From: Flavihumibacter fluminis
GTDB lineage: Bacteria > Bacteroidota > Bacteroidia > Chitinophagales > Chitinophagaceae
Reading direction: 5' to 3'
DNA length: 64,000 nucleotides
Assembly (NCBI RefSeq): GCF_021491375.1
Contig: NZ_JAKEVY010000001.1
Coordinates: 1,116,001-1,180,000, forward strand
This document shows, in pieces, positions 1-7,033 of this stretch. The position numbers and the translations under genes were made by a program. The notes below the pieces were generated by a model. The model did no database searches, was not told the origin of the DNA, and saw nothing but the letters and a program-made list of their open reading frames with translations. Every line of letters begins with the position of its first letter. Position 1 is the stretch's first letter.

Positions 1-325
1 CGTATATGGCAGAGATACCTCCCACAAAAACACCTTCTACCAAACCATAGGCAGGTACAGTGTATTGTCCGTATTGAGGACGAAAACTGGTAACCAGAAC
101 CAGGATCAAGCCAACAATTGCGGATCCGATTACCCAGGGCATTACATTAACCCCTTCGAAATGGGCTTTCCAGGTAAGTAAAGCAGAAGCCATCAACAGG
201 AAGAAGAGGAAGATAAATTTGTTCATCGTGCCTCTTTCGGTCATGGTTTCGGTACCAGCACCGGTAAGAGAAGCTTCAAAACGTTTTTCAGAAAGTGCCG
301 GGTTTCCGGACTTAAAAATTGCCAT
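1..325 (-). CDS. Bax inhibitor-1/YccA-like membrane protein (partial)
   Basis: The reading frame starts at an ATG at 323-325 on the minus strand and runs off the window, so only about 108 N-terminal residues are visible. The visible part begins MAIFKSGNP, has a polar stretch of about 35 residues, then two hydrophobic segments (KFIFLFFLLMASALLTW and VMPWVIGSAIVGLILVLV) followed by a Phe-Arg-Pro-Gln-Tyr-Gly-Gln loop and the start of a third segment. That N-terminus and spacing match the bacterial YbhL/YccA-type Bax-inhibitor-1 family of multi-pass inner-membrane proteins, whose role in bacteria is poorly defined. The upstream region carries the 21-bp phased repeat array. Family assignment rests on the N-terminal part only. 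Confidence 0.75.
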   Translation of the reverse strand, partial: MAIFKSGNPALSEKRFEASLTGAGTETMTERGTMNKFIFLFFLLMASALLTWKAHFEGVNVMPWVIGSAIVGLILVLVTSFRPQYGQYTVPAYGLVEGVFVGGISAIY

Positions 326-385
326 AGGTCTGAGTTTAGGGGATCAAAGTAGTAAATACTGGTTGAAAATCAAAACATTCGAGGC

Positions 386-490
386 ATGAGCCAATTATAG
401 GGTTTTATGAGCCAATTATTGGCAAAAATGAGTCTTTTAGGGGATAAAATGAGCCAATTATCAAAAAGCATGACCCCATTAAAAAAACAC
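386..490. repeat. 21-bp phased direct repeat array (5 units)
   Basis: Units beginning with ATGA start at 386, 407, 428, 449 and 470, exactly 21 bp apart. Units 1, 2 and 4 share the 13-mer ATGAGCCAATTAT exactly. Unit 3 keeps ATGAG and unit 5 keeps ATGA followed by a degenerate CCCCATTA. The remaining 8 bp of each unit are unrelated and A/T-rich. A fixed 21-bp period is two helical turns, so all cores face the same side of the DNA, as expected for cooperative regulator binding. LytTR-family regulators are one known class that binds direct repeats with this spacing, but the protein here is unknown. Confidence 0.8.
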
Positions 491-542
491 AATTCATTGA
501 TTTTCATTTAAATATCTGAAATTTTCAAAAATCAAAACCCGT

Positions 543-572
543 AATCCTCCGCAATCCTTCGCCATCCTCCGT
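543..572. repeat. Three imperfect 10-bp tandem units
   Basis: AATCCTCCGC (543-552), AATCCTTCGC (553-562) and CATCCTCCGT (563-572) are head-to-tail copies differing at one to two positions. They lie in non-coding DNA downstream of the VOC gene. No function can be assigned. Confidence 0.6.
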
Positions 573-648
573 CTTCCTAGGATATTGAACCAGCCCAGCT
601 TCGACCCACCACCACCCATGGTCCGATAAAGAACACCCACACGGCCCC

Positions 649-683
649 TCTCACGTCTCACGTCTCACATCTGACGTCTCACT
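649..683 (-). repeat. GTGAGAC-type heptad repeat, copy A
   Basis: Five consecutive 7-bp units read TCTCACG, TCTCACG, TCTCACA, TCTGACG, TCTCACT on the plus strand (GTGAGAC-like on the minus strand). The array includes the stop codon and the last codons of the VOC gene. Related arrays are at 23942-23976 and 34752-34779. Confidence 0.85.
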
Positions 684-1073
684 TCTTCCATACTCAATCA
701 AATCCCAAAGATTTCCATACAAATCTTCGAAAACGGCTACTGTTCCGTAGGGTTCAATACTTGGTCCCCGGACTATTTTAATCTTATTGTCAAGCAGGTT
801 CTGATAATCTCTCTCGAAATTGTCCGTGCACAAAAAAAGAAATACACGTCCGCCTGTTTGATTTCCAATCCTGCTTTTTTGTTCATCTGTTGCCGCTCTG
901 GCTAACAAGATTGAACATTCGGTTGCACCCGGTGGACTTACTAAAACCCAGCGTTTGGTATCTGAAAGAACAACATCTTCCAATAAGATGAAATGCAATT
1001 TTTGTGTGTAAAACTCAATGGCTTTATCATAATCGTCAACTACAATTGCTATGTGCGCTAAGTGCTGTTTCAT
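651..1073 (-). CDS. VOC (glyoxalase/bleomycin-resistance fold) protein
   Basis: This is a 140-residue protein of the vicinal-oxygen-chelate superfamily. Its first strand reads HLAHIAIVVDDYDKAIEFY, followed by the usual beta-alpha-beta-beta-beta order and a C-terminal FEDLYGNLWDLIEY motif. The His near the N-terminus and the Glu/Asp near the end are in the usual metal-binding positions. The substrate cannot be predicted. I start it at the Met before KQHLAH; the frame stays open 24 codons further upstream, but that extension has no family resemblance. The last ten or so residues (ending SDVRRET) are encoded by the heptad repeat, so the natural C-terminus has probably been replaced or extended by repeat DNA. 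The toxin gene ends 32 nt upstream. Confidence 0.85.
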   Translation of the reverse strand: MKQHLAHIAIVVDDYDKAIEFYTQKLHFILLEDVVLSDTKRWVLVSPPGATECSILLARAATDEQKSRIGNQTGGRVFLFLCTDNFERDYQNLLDNKIKIVRGPSIEPYGTVAVFEDLYGNLWDLIEYGRSETSDVRRET

Positions 1074-1105
1074 TTGCATTATGATCCAAAAACAGAAAAT
1101 GTATT

Positions 1106-1408
1106 TTAGTATTTCAATTGACCTGGATCCTGTCTGGTATTCCAAAAGCTTAAAAGGATGATTTTCTTTCGAGTAGTGTAATACCGATAATATAGTGTAG
1201 TATATTTATTGAGACGCGCTCTTCGAACTTGTTTTTGCTTTAACGATGGATTATATGACTCTGGATATTCTTGTAAACGACTAATTACATATTCTGTTTG
1301 CTGAATAAAACGCTTAACTTCCTTTTCTGACCATTTTCTGAGCAAATAAGAGACTATTTCATCAAAGGTTTTCTTCGCTTCCTCAGACCATGTTACTTCG
1401 ATAGCCAT
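1106..1408 (-). CDS. RelE/ParE family toxin
   Basis: This 100-residue basic protein has the RelE/ParE fold signature: an N-terminal strand with W-S-E-E-A, a helical region with IVSYLLRKWSEKEVKRF, the IQQTEYVISRLQEYPES helix and C-terminal strands with YYRYY, KIILLSFWNTRQDP. ParE-type toxins poison gyrase and RelE-type toxins cleave ribosome-bound mRNA; the sequence does not decide between them. It overlaps its antitoxin gene by 16 nt (1393-1408), which is typical translational coupling for such pairs. The C-terminal FWNTRQ with a downstream Arg/Lys is common in Bacteroidota members of the family. Confidence 0.85.
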   Translation of the reverse strand: MAIEVTWSEEAKKTFDEIVSYLLRKWSEKEVKRFIQQTEYVISRLQEYPESYNPSLKQKQVRRARLNKYTTLYYRYYTTRKKIILLSFWNTRQDPGQLKY

Positions 1409-1629
1409 TTGCGGTATTTTTTCATTACCACATCATGTGATATAACACGACCCGCTCTTGCGTCTTTTAACCCTTGCTCAATGGAAGCTTTCGTTTCGTC
1501 CCCCAAATCATCCCACCAATCGCTTTCATGTTCCACTTCCAGCATGGCATGTATCATCTTTACCACCTTTTCATCTGCCATGTCTATATATTGCTTTACT
1601 TCTTCGCGTAAAATGGATACTCCCTTCAT
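1393..1629 (-). CDS. Antitoxin of the RelE/ParE pair
   Basis: This 78-residue acidic protein lies directly upstream of the toxin and overlaps it. It has an N-terminal helical part (REEVKQYIDMADEKVVKMIHAML) and an acidic middle with DWWDDL, followed by GLKDARAGRVISHDVVMKKY, a tail seen in Bacteroidota antitoxins that partner RelE/ParE toxins. The ORF is open further upstream from a TTG at 1677, but the ATG at 1627-1629 (MKGVSIL) is the better start. It should neutralise the toxin by direct binding and may repress the operon, although I see no clear DNA-binding motif. Confidence 0.8.
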   Translation of the reverse strand: MKGVSILREEVKQYIDMADEKVVKMIHAMLEVEHESDWWDDLGDETKASIEQGLKDARAGRVISHDVVMKKYRKWLSK

Positions 1630-1717
1630 AGCAATTATACTTTGAATAAAATTACTTTTAAAAAAACTTTTATCCAAATGAGCAGTTGCTCCCTACAATT
1701 GCCCACTATTAATTCTG

Positions 1718-2035
1718 CTAAGCCGCTTCACCTACTGATTTTTGCAAGGCTTTCTGCTGACGGCGCAATTCTTTCTCCTGGCGTTTTTTTTCTTTATCCT
1801 GACGTTTCAATTGCTTCTGGTGTTGCTTTTGTTGTTTATCCAATTTCTTTTGCGACTTCTTCAGCTTCTTTTGTTTTTTTTTCGCCTTTTTAGCATGCTT
1901 CTGCGTTTTCCTATGCTGCTTAGCCATCTCTTTCTGTCGTTTGATAGCCGCATTATCGGGAGCCTGCGCATGTACAGTTCCTGCGACTGTAAAGAACAGG
2001 GTCAATAGCAGTAAAATCTTTTTCAACTTATTCAT
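1718..2035 (-). CDS. Secreted Lys/Gln-rich coiled-coil protein
   Basis: This 105-residue protein has a clear signal peptide (KKILLLLTLFFTVAGTVHAQ, cleavage after Ala-Gln around residue 24). Beyond it, almost the whole mature chain is Lys, Gln, Arg, His and Glu in a continuous charged helix with repeats of the type KKxQKKLxK and KQxQHQKQLKRQ. It ends in a short neutral tail (SVGEAA). No enzyme motif is present. A single very basic helix exported to the periplasm or surface could bind polyanions such as LPS, nucleic acid or teichoic-like material, but that is inference. Similar hypothetical proteins occur in Chitinophagaceae. Confidence 0.7.
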   Translation of the reverse strand: MNKLKKILLLLTLFFTVAGTVHAQAPDNAAIKRQKEMAKQHRKTQKHAKKAKKKQKKLKKSQKKLDKQQKQHQKQLKRQDKEKKRQEKELRRQQKALQKSVGEAA

Positions 2036-2062
2036 ACCTGAGATTTCATATGATTAAATCAA

Positions 2063-2662
2063 TCAGCTCCTTTGCCTGATAAAAAAGAGACGCTTTAATC
2101 TCTTTTTGTAGTTGTTGCTCACAGGATATTTTCGATTCGGTGTAATATTATTGAATATCAGCGCCACCAGCAAAAGTACGAGTGCCCCGCTTAATACAGG
2201 AAACAGGATGTAATTATACCCCAATAACTTTATTTTATCCGAACCGATTACCGCCAATAAGGCGGTAGCACCACCAGGAGGGTGCAGAGTTTTGGTGAAT
2301 TGCATCGCAATGATAGAAAGCGATACTGCCAGGGGTGCAGTCAGCCAAATGATTTCAGGAAGCAGCGACTGCACACTAACGCCCACGAATGCAGAAACGA
2401 GATGGCCTCCAATTAAATTACGGGGTTGCGCCAACGGACTTTGGATCAAACCAAACACCAGTACACTGGATGCCCCGAATGATCCAATTAAAAATAAACT
2501 GTCAGAATCTTTAAGTAAAAAAATTTGCCAGAAAGCAATCAGTCCAATTCCGATGAAAGAACCCAGGAAGGACCAGAACTTCTCTTCCCGGTTTACTAAG
2601 GTTTCTCTGTAATAAATGTATCTGGTGTAGCGTAGTGTTCTTTTGACTCTCTTTTTCAGCAT
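2063..2662 (-). CDS. HPP family membrane protein
   Basis: This 199-residue integral membrane protein carries the family hallmark TKTLHPPGGATALLAV about two thirds along, with four to five hydrophobic segments and strongly basic termini. HPP proteins are predicted transporters or transporter-like membrane proteins; plant and cyanobacterial members have been linked to nitrite movement, which should not be assumed here. It is followed 16 nt upstream on the minus strand by the cold-shock gene, so the two may be cotranscribed. Confidence 0.85.
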   Translation of the reverse strand: MLKKRVKRTLRYTRYIYYRETLVNREEKFWSFLGSFIGIGLIAFWQIFLLKDSDSLFLIGSFGASSVLVFGLIQSPLAQPRNLIGGHLVSAFVGVSVQSLLPEIIWLTAPLAVSLSIIAMQFTKTLHPPGGATALLAVIGSDKIKLLGYNYILFPVLSGALVLLLVALIFNNITPNRKYPVSNNYKKRLKRLFFIRQRS

Positions 2663-2678
2663 AGACGGGTATCTGTGC

Positions 2679-3134
2679 TTATTTCATTTTTCTTACGTTG
2701 ATCGCACTATACCCTTTTGGTCCGCTTACTACTTCAAAATTTACTTTATCATTCTCAACCAGCCGGGTTTGCATCTCATTTACATGCACGAAAATGCTTT
2801 CCTGGCTTTGTAAATCACGTATAAAGCCAAACCCTTTTGCCTCATTCATAAAGGAAATGATACCGGAGCGAATCAAATCTTCCGGGGAAGGTTCTGCCTG
2901 CTTGGGAACACCGATCTGGATATCTTCCAGATTTACTTCCACCATGGTAGAAGGATCAGGCGGAGTGCTCACAATATTGCCATCGGCATCTATATAAGCC
3001 ATCATATCCTCGAGGGACTTACCTTTTTTTGCATCATTCTTCCTTTCTTCCTTGCGTTCTTCCTTCTCCTGCTTCTTTTTCGCCCGCTTTTTCTCCATCT
3101 CCTTTTTATTAAACGAATCCCTCGACCTAGCCAT
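2679..3134 (-). CDS. Cold-shock domain protein with basic N-terminal extension
   Basis: This 151-residue protein has a C-terminal cold-shock domain (about residues 88-150) with both RNA-binding motifs, KGFGFIRD and IFVHVNEM. The N-terminal 40 residues are a run of Lys, Glu and Arg (KKRAKKKQEKEERKEERK) followed by an acidic linker. Cold-shock domains bind single-stranded RNA or DNA, and the charged extension may add RNA contacts. It precedes the HPP gene on the same strand. Confidence 0.88.
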   Translation of the reverse strand: MARSRDSFNKKEMEKKRAKKKQEKEERKEERKNDAKKGKSLEDMMAYIDADGNIVSTPPDPSTMVEVNLEDIQIGVPKQAEPSPEDLIRSGIISFMNEAKGFGFIRDLQSQESIFVHVNEMQTRLVENDKVNFEVVSGPKGYSAINVRKMK

Positions 3135-3170
3135 AAGCGATGTATTTGATGAGGTATAAAGGTCGGCTTT

Positions 3171-3977
3171 TTATCCGCCATCAGCAAAACTTTCATAAAC
3201 GGCCATACCTCCGTCGATGAAAATGCTGGTGCCAGTTATATAGTCGGAATCGTCGGAAGCCAGGAATACCGCGAGTTTGCCTACATCATCCGGCTCACCA
3301 ATCCGGTTGTAGGGAATCAGGCTCATGAGCGACTGATAAGCTTCTTTTGTCTCCCAGGCTTCCCGGTTGATTGGAGTACGAATGGCACCCGGACAAATAC
3401 TATTAACCCGGATTTGCTGCGGACCGTATTCCTGCGCCAGGCTCTGCATCAGCATTTTAATGGCTCCTTTGGAGGCGGCATAGTTTACATGTCCGGCCCA
3501 TGGAATTAATTCATGCACAGAACTGATACAGATAATCTTTCCGCAAGCTTTGGATCTTTCGGGCTGATGTCCCCTTCTCAAAAACTCCCGGATCGCTTCC
3601 CGGGCACAGAGAAACTGTCCGGTCAGGTTTACATCAATCACTTTCTGCCATTGCTGCAAGGTCATTTCGTGAAAAGGAGCATCCTGCTGCAGGCCTGCAT
3701 TATTGATCAAAATATCAAGTGTGCCATATTGTTGAATTATTTCCCCAAACATGGAGAATACATCCTCTTCCTTACTGACATCTGCTTTAATGGCAATGGC
3801 ATCAGAACCATTTGTACGAATGGTGCTAACGACTTCCTCAGCTGCTTCCGCACCGGAATAATAATTCACAATAACTGCGGCACCGGCTTCGCCGAGGGCG
3901 ATCGCGATGGCTTTTCCTATGCCGGAACTGGCCCCGGTAACCAGGGCGATCTGGCCTTTTAATTTTTTCTCACTCAT
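3171..3977 (-). CDS. SDR family oxidoreductase (glucose 1-dehydrogenase-like)
   Basis: This 268-residue classical short-chain dehydrogenase has the dinucleotide-binding TGASSGIGKAIA at the N-terminus, NNAG near residue 90, the catalytic Ser in CISSVHE, the YAASK catalytic Tyr/Lys pair and the C-terminal ITGTSIFIDGGM. Family members of this subgroup are often annotated as glucose 1-dehydrogenases. The substrate is not fixed by sequence. It is transcribed divergently from prmC with only 62 nt between the start codons. Confidence 0.85.
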   Translation of the reverse strand: MSEKKLKGQIALVTGASSGIGKAIAIALGEAGAAVIVNYYSGAEAAEEVVSTIRTNGSDAIAIKADVSKEEDVFSMFGEIIQQYGTLDILINNAGLQQDAPFHEMTLQQWQKVIDVNLTGQFLCAREAIREFLRRGHQPERSKACGKIICISSVHELIPWAGHVNYAASKGAIKMLMQSLAQEYGPQQIRVNSICPGAIRTPINREAWETKEAYQSLMSLIPYNRIGEPDDVGKLAVFLASDDSDYITGTSIFIDGGMAVYESFADGG

Positions 3978-4012
3978 ACGATAAGATACAAAAAAATTGC
4001 GCCAGCCTCCAG

Positions 4013-4020
4013 TACCTTTG
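4013..4020 (+). promoter_or_regulatory. Candidate -7 box for prmC
   Basis: TACCTTTG matches the Bacteroidota -7 consensus TAnnTTTG and ends 20 nt before the proposed TTG start. No well-spaced -33 box is evident. Confidence 0.45.
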
Positions 4021-4039
4021 ACACCTACAACAACAAATA

Positions 4040-4885
4040 TTGCCTACACCCAGAACACATATTATCCGTCAGCTGGAATCCATTTATGGCAACACAGAAG
4101 CCAGTTACATCGCGGACCTGGTGTTAGAAAAACTAACCGGACTGCCCAAACGCGAGGTAAGAACCCTGGAGGTTACCAATCTTTCGGATCAACAGCAATT
4201 GTTACTGGAGGAAATGCTGGCGCAATTACAAAAGCACCGGCCGGTTCAATATGTAATCAATGAAGCCTGGTTCCAGGAAATGCCTTTCTATGTAGATGAG
4301 CGGGTGCTCATACCCCGGCCCGAAACAGAAGAGTTGGTGGAATGGGTGGTAAAAGATCTCAAAACCGAAAAAGCGCCCACAATTTTAGACATTGGTTCCG
4401 GCAGTGGCTGTATTCCTGTGAGCTTGGCTAAAAAACTACCCACTGCGGAAGTGCACAGTTGTGATATCAGCAGTGAAGCCTTATCGGTAGCACAATTGAA
4501 TGCGGCACATTTACAAGCCATTGTACACTGGCATGAAATGGATTTTCTGGATGCAGGCAACTGGGAGCGATTGCCTGTGCCTGACTGCATCGTCAGCAAC
4601 CCGCCCTATATTCCTAAAAAAGGGGCAGCTGAAATGAGTGCGCATGTGGTGAAGTATGAACCAGGCATTGCCTTGTTTGTGCCTGATGAAGATCCCTATG
4701 TATTTTATAAAGCCATTGCAAGCTTTACGCAATCGAGATGCCAACCCGGAACAGCTATCTACCTTGAAATACATGAAGACCTTGCTGCTGGCGTACAGGA
4801 AACACTTCAGCAAGAAGGTATCAACAACATTGAAATCCGCAGGGATATGCAGGGAAAGGAACGCATGATCAAAGCGATCCGCTAA
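4040..4885 (+). CDS. prmC: Peptide chain release factor N5-glutamine methyltransferase
   Basis: This 281-residue protein transfers a methyl group from S-adenosylmethionine to the Gln of the GGQ motif in release factors RF1 and RF2. It has an N-terminal helical substrate domain, the SAM-binding motif ILDIGSGSGCIPVSL around residues 115-129 and the catalytic NPPYIP at residues 187-192. Length is normal for the family. The start is a TTG at 4040; no in-frame ATG precedes the conserved N-terminal domain, and the -7 box just upstream supports this choice. It converges on exbD with a 3-nt gap. Confidence 0.93.
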   Translation: MPTPRTHIIRQLESIYGNTEASYIADLVLEKLTGLPKREVRTLEVTNLSDQQQLLLEEMLAQLQKHRPVQYVINEAWFQEMPFYVDERVLIPRPETEELVEWVVKDLKTEKAPTILDIGSGSGCIPVSLAKKLPTAEVHSCDISSEALSVAQLNAAHLQAIVHWHEMDFLDAGNWERLPVPDCIVSNPPYIPKKGAAEMSAHVVKYEPGIALFVPDEDPYVFYKAIASFTQSRCQPGTAIYLEIHEDLAAGVQETLQQEGINNIEIRRDMQGKERMIKAIR

Positions 4886-4888
4886 TGA

Positions 4889-5293
4889 TTACTGAACACC
4901 GTTTTTATCTACCGCCAATACAGATCTGGCACCTAATTCTCTTGCCACGCGCATAACAGCCACCACATTCTCCACCGGTACATTTTTATCGGCATTGATC
5001 ACCACGGAAGGCTGATCGGTTTCTTTTGCCAGGATGGGTTGAAGTTTGGCTTTCAGTTCTTCCAGGCTCACTTTGGAGGTTCCTACATAAAACTGGTTAT
5101 TCGCGTCAATGGATACCACCACTGTCTGTTTGGCCTTGGTATCACTCTTAGCTTTCGGCTGTGAGAGTTTGATCACGTTAGGATTGGCCAGCGTGGATAC
5201 AATCAGGAAGAAGAGCAACAGAATGAACAGAATGTCATTCAGTGCTCCGGTATGAACTTCGGCATGTCCTCTTAATCGACGTTTTAAATTCAT
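4889..5293 (-). CDS. exbD: ExbD/TolR family biopolymer transport protein
   Basis: This 134-residue protein has a short cytoplasmic N-terminus, one transmembrane helix (NDILFILLLFFLIVSTL) preceded by the proton-relevant Asp, and a periplasmic domain with VVVSIDANNQFYVG and a C-terminal VMRVARELGARSVLAVD. With ExbB it forms the proton-driven motor that energises TonB-dependent receptors or, as TolR, the Tol system. It lies 6 nt downstream of the exbB-type gene. No tonB gene is adjacent, so TonB versus Tol assignment is open. Confidence 0.9.
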   Translation of the reverse strand: MNLKRRLRGHAEVHTGALNDILFILLLFFLIVSTLANPNVIKLSQPKAKSDTKAKQTVVVSIDANNQFYVGTSKVSLEELKAKLQPILAKETDQPSVVINADKNVPVENVVAVMRVARELGARSVLAVDKNGVQ

Positions 5294-5299
5294 GTTCGC

Positions 5300-5998
5300 T
5301 TATCTGGTAGGTTCCTGAAGGGTATCAATAAAATCGGAGCTGGCAACTTCCATGCGGTTCACGGTTTTATCTACCTGGGCATTTAAAAAACTATGTCCCA
5401 CATAAGCCAGCAAACCAATGATCAATCCGGTTGCGGAGGTGATCATTTTCACATAAATACCACTAGCAATGGTACTGAGGGTATATTCACCGGTAGAAGA
5501 AATTCCGTAGAACAACTGCACCATCCCTACGATGGTACCAAGGAATCCAAACATGGGAGCAATGCCCGAAACCAGCGATAACACTGAAAGATTTTTTTCC
5601 AGTTTATACATTTCCAATCGCCCTACATTTTCCATGCTTTTTTCAATCGCATCAATGGGTTTACCAATACGCTGAATCCCCTTGTCAATGATTCTTGCAA
5701 CGGGGTTATTGGTATTCTTGGCCAGTGATCGGGCTGCAGCCACATTACCACTCAGGATATGATCCTTAATAATGCTCATGAAGTTCTCATCGATCTTACT
5801 TGCTTTATTGATGGCCAGGTAACGCTCGAAAAAGAAATACACAGCAACTACCAGCAATAAAAACAGGGGAATCATCAGCGGGCCGCCCTGGAAGAGCAGA
5901 TTGATCATACTGAGATCTTTGTTTTCATTGGTAGCAGCCTGGGCAGCATTGGCGATCTGTTGGGCCGTATCTGCAATCTGAAGAAGAAACAAATTCAT
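5300..5998 (-). CDS. exbB: MotA/TolQ/ExbB family proton channel protein
   Basis: This 232-residue protein has an N-terminal Gln/Ala-rich segment, a first transmembrane helix (GPLMIPLFLLLVVAVYFFFERYLA), a long cytoplasmic helical domain and two further helices, including GIAPMFGFLGTIVGMVQLF with the conserved Gly-Thr-Val-Gly-Met signature. It is the channel partner of the downstream ExbD. Together they convert the proton motive force into mechanical work at the envelope. Confidence 0.92.
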   Translation of the reverse strand: MNLFLLQIADTAQQIANAAQAATNENKDLSMINLLFQGGPLMIPLFLLLVVAVYFFFERYLAINKASKIDENFMSIIKDHILSGNVAAARSLAKNTNNPVARIIDKGIQRIGKPIDAIEKSMENVGRLEMYKLEKNLSVLSLVSGIAPMFGFLGTIVGMVQLFYGISSTGEYTLSTIASGIYVKMITSATGLIIGLLAYVGHSFLNAQVDKTVNRMEVASSDFIDTLQEPTR

Positions 5999-6079
5999 CT
6001 GGTTGGTTTATTCTTTTGTCGGGTGTGAAAATAAGGCTATTATTTGCTAAGGAATTCTAAAGATTCTACCACAACCGGA

Positions 6080-7009
6080 TCAGGCGCCTACCTGCTTTAC
6101 CATCATGGCCTGTATTTGCTTCATGGTTTTCTCCATTCCTTCGGCACTTCCGTCCAGGAAAATAACATTCCCTTTACCATATTCAGCAAAGTTTTTCACG
6201 GCTTCGGTCCACATACTGAAGAGAATCACATTGGTATCAAGGTTGGCCTGGCGCATGCGATCTGCTGCCTCGCTCATACCCTTGGCCACTTCTTCTCTGA
6301 AGAGTGCCACACCCTGGCCTCTCAGGCGGGCTGCTTCTCTTTCCGCTTCTGCGGCAATTTTGATGGCATTACCTTCTGCTTCCGCACCCTTGGTTTTGGT
6401 GATCAGCAAAGCCTGTCCCTCGTTTTCAGCAGCTGCTTTGAGGTTATGCGATGCCACCACGCGGCTCATGGAATCCATAATTACCTGGTCAAACGTGATA
6501 TCATTGATCTGGAGATCGAGCAGGTGATAGCCCCATTCTTCCAGTAGTTGGTCGATCTGATCTTTAACATATTCCACGATTTCTTTTCGCAGGGCAAGAA
6601 TTTCTGCCTGGCGTTTGGTTGCCACAAAGGAACGGATGGTCCCTTCAATCGTGCGACTTAAAGCCTGCATCAGATCGCGATCGCTGATGAATTTAAAAGC
6701 CACTTTTTTGATGGTATCTTCCTGTTCATTCTGCACGGCATAGAGCAACATGTTTTTAAAATAAACATTTGCCTGGTCTGCCGTAACCGCCTGGAACTCC
6801 AGTTCCACCGAACGGTTCTGCACAGACACCCTTTTGGAAATCTGTTCAATAAAGGGAATGATGAAATTAAGTCCGGGTAAGAGGATACGCCGGTACTTAC
6901 CAAACATCGTAACCACCCCAATCGTACCCTGGTTAATGGTTTTCAATCCGGCGAATACCACCAGGATTACTATAAGAATCCACCAACTGGAAGTAAGAAA
7001 ATCTAACAT
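6080..7009 (-). CDS. SPFH/band 7 domain membrane protein
   Basis: This 309-residue protein has an N-terminal transmembrane helix (WWILIVILVVFAGL), then the SPFH core starting GTIGVVTMFGKYRRILLPGLNFIIPF with the characteristic sequence of stomatin/prohibitin-like proteins. A long Ala/Glu-rich coiled coil follows (about residues 190-250, with repeated AEAEGNAIKIAAEAEREAARLRGQ). Such proteins form membrane microdomain scaffolds and often regulate membrane proteases. No NfeD-type protease partner lies beside it. It follows pepT on the same strand with a 24-nt gap. Confidence 0.88.
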   Translation of the reverse strand: MLDFLTSSWWILIVILVVFAGLKTINQGTIGVVTMFGKYRRILLPGLNFIIPFIEQISKRVSVQNRSVELEFQAVTADQANVYFKNMLLYAVQNEQEDTIKKVAFKFISDRDLMQALSRTIEGTIRSFVATKRQAEILALRKEIVEYVKDQIDQLLEEWGYHLLDLQINDITFDQVIMDSMSRVVASHNLKAAAENEGQALLITKTKGAEAEGNAIKIAAEAEREAARLRGQGVALFREEVAKGMSEAADRMRQANLDTNVILFSMWTEAVKNFAEYGKGNVIFLDGSAEGMEKTMKQIQAMMVKQVGA

Positions 7010-7033
7010 ATTCGAATTTTGAGTTTAATATAA

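Larger units (their letters stand above)
326..648. other. Intergenic region with repeats, no gene seen
   Basis: This stretch lies upstream of the Bax-inhibitor-like gene and downstream of the VOC gene. I see no credible coding frame. It contains the 21-bp phased array (386-490), an A-rich stretch around 480-540 and three imperfect 10-bp units at 543-572. A near-match to a Bacteroidota -7 box (TACTTTG, one base short of TAnnTTTG) sits on the minus strand near 345-352, close to the expected promoter of the leftward gene. Confidence 0.6.

Noticed and set aside
386-490. Possible CRISPR array
   Set aside because: The period is only 21 bp, the conserved core is 13 bp, the variable part is 8 bp and no cas gene is present.
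1393-1677. Longer antitoxin starting from a TTG at 1677
   Set aside because: The extra 16 residues are not antitoxin-like and a good ATG is available at 1629.
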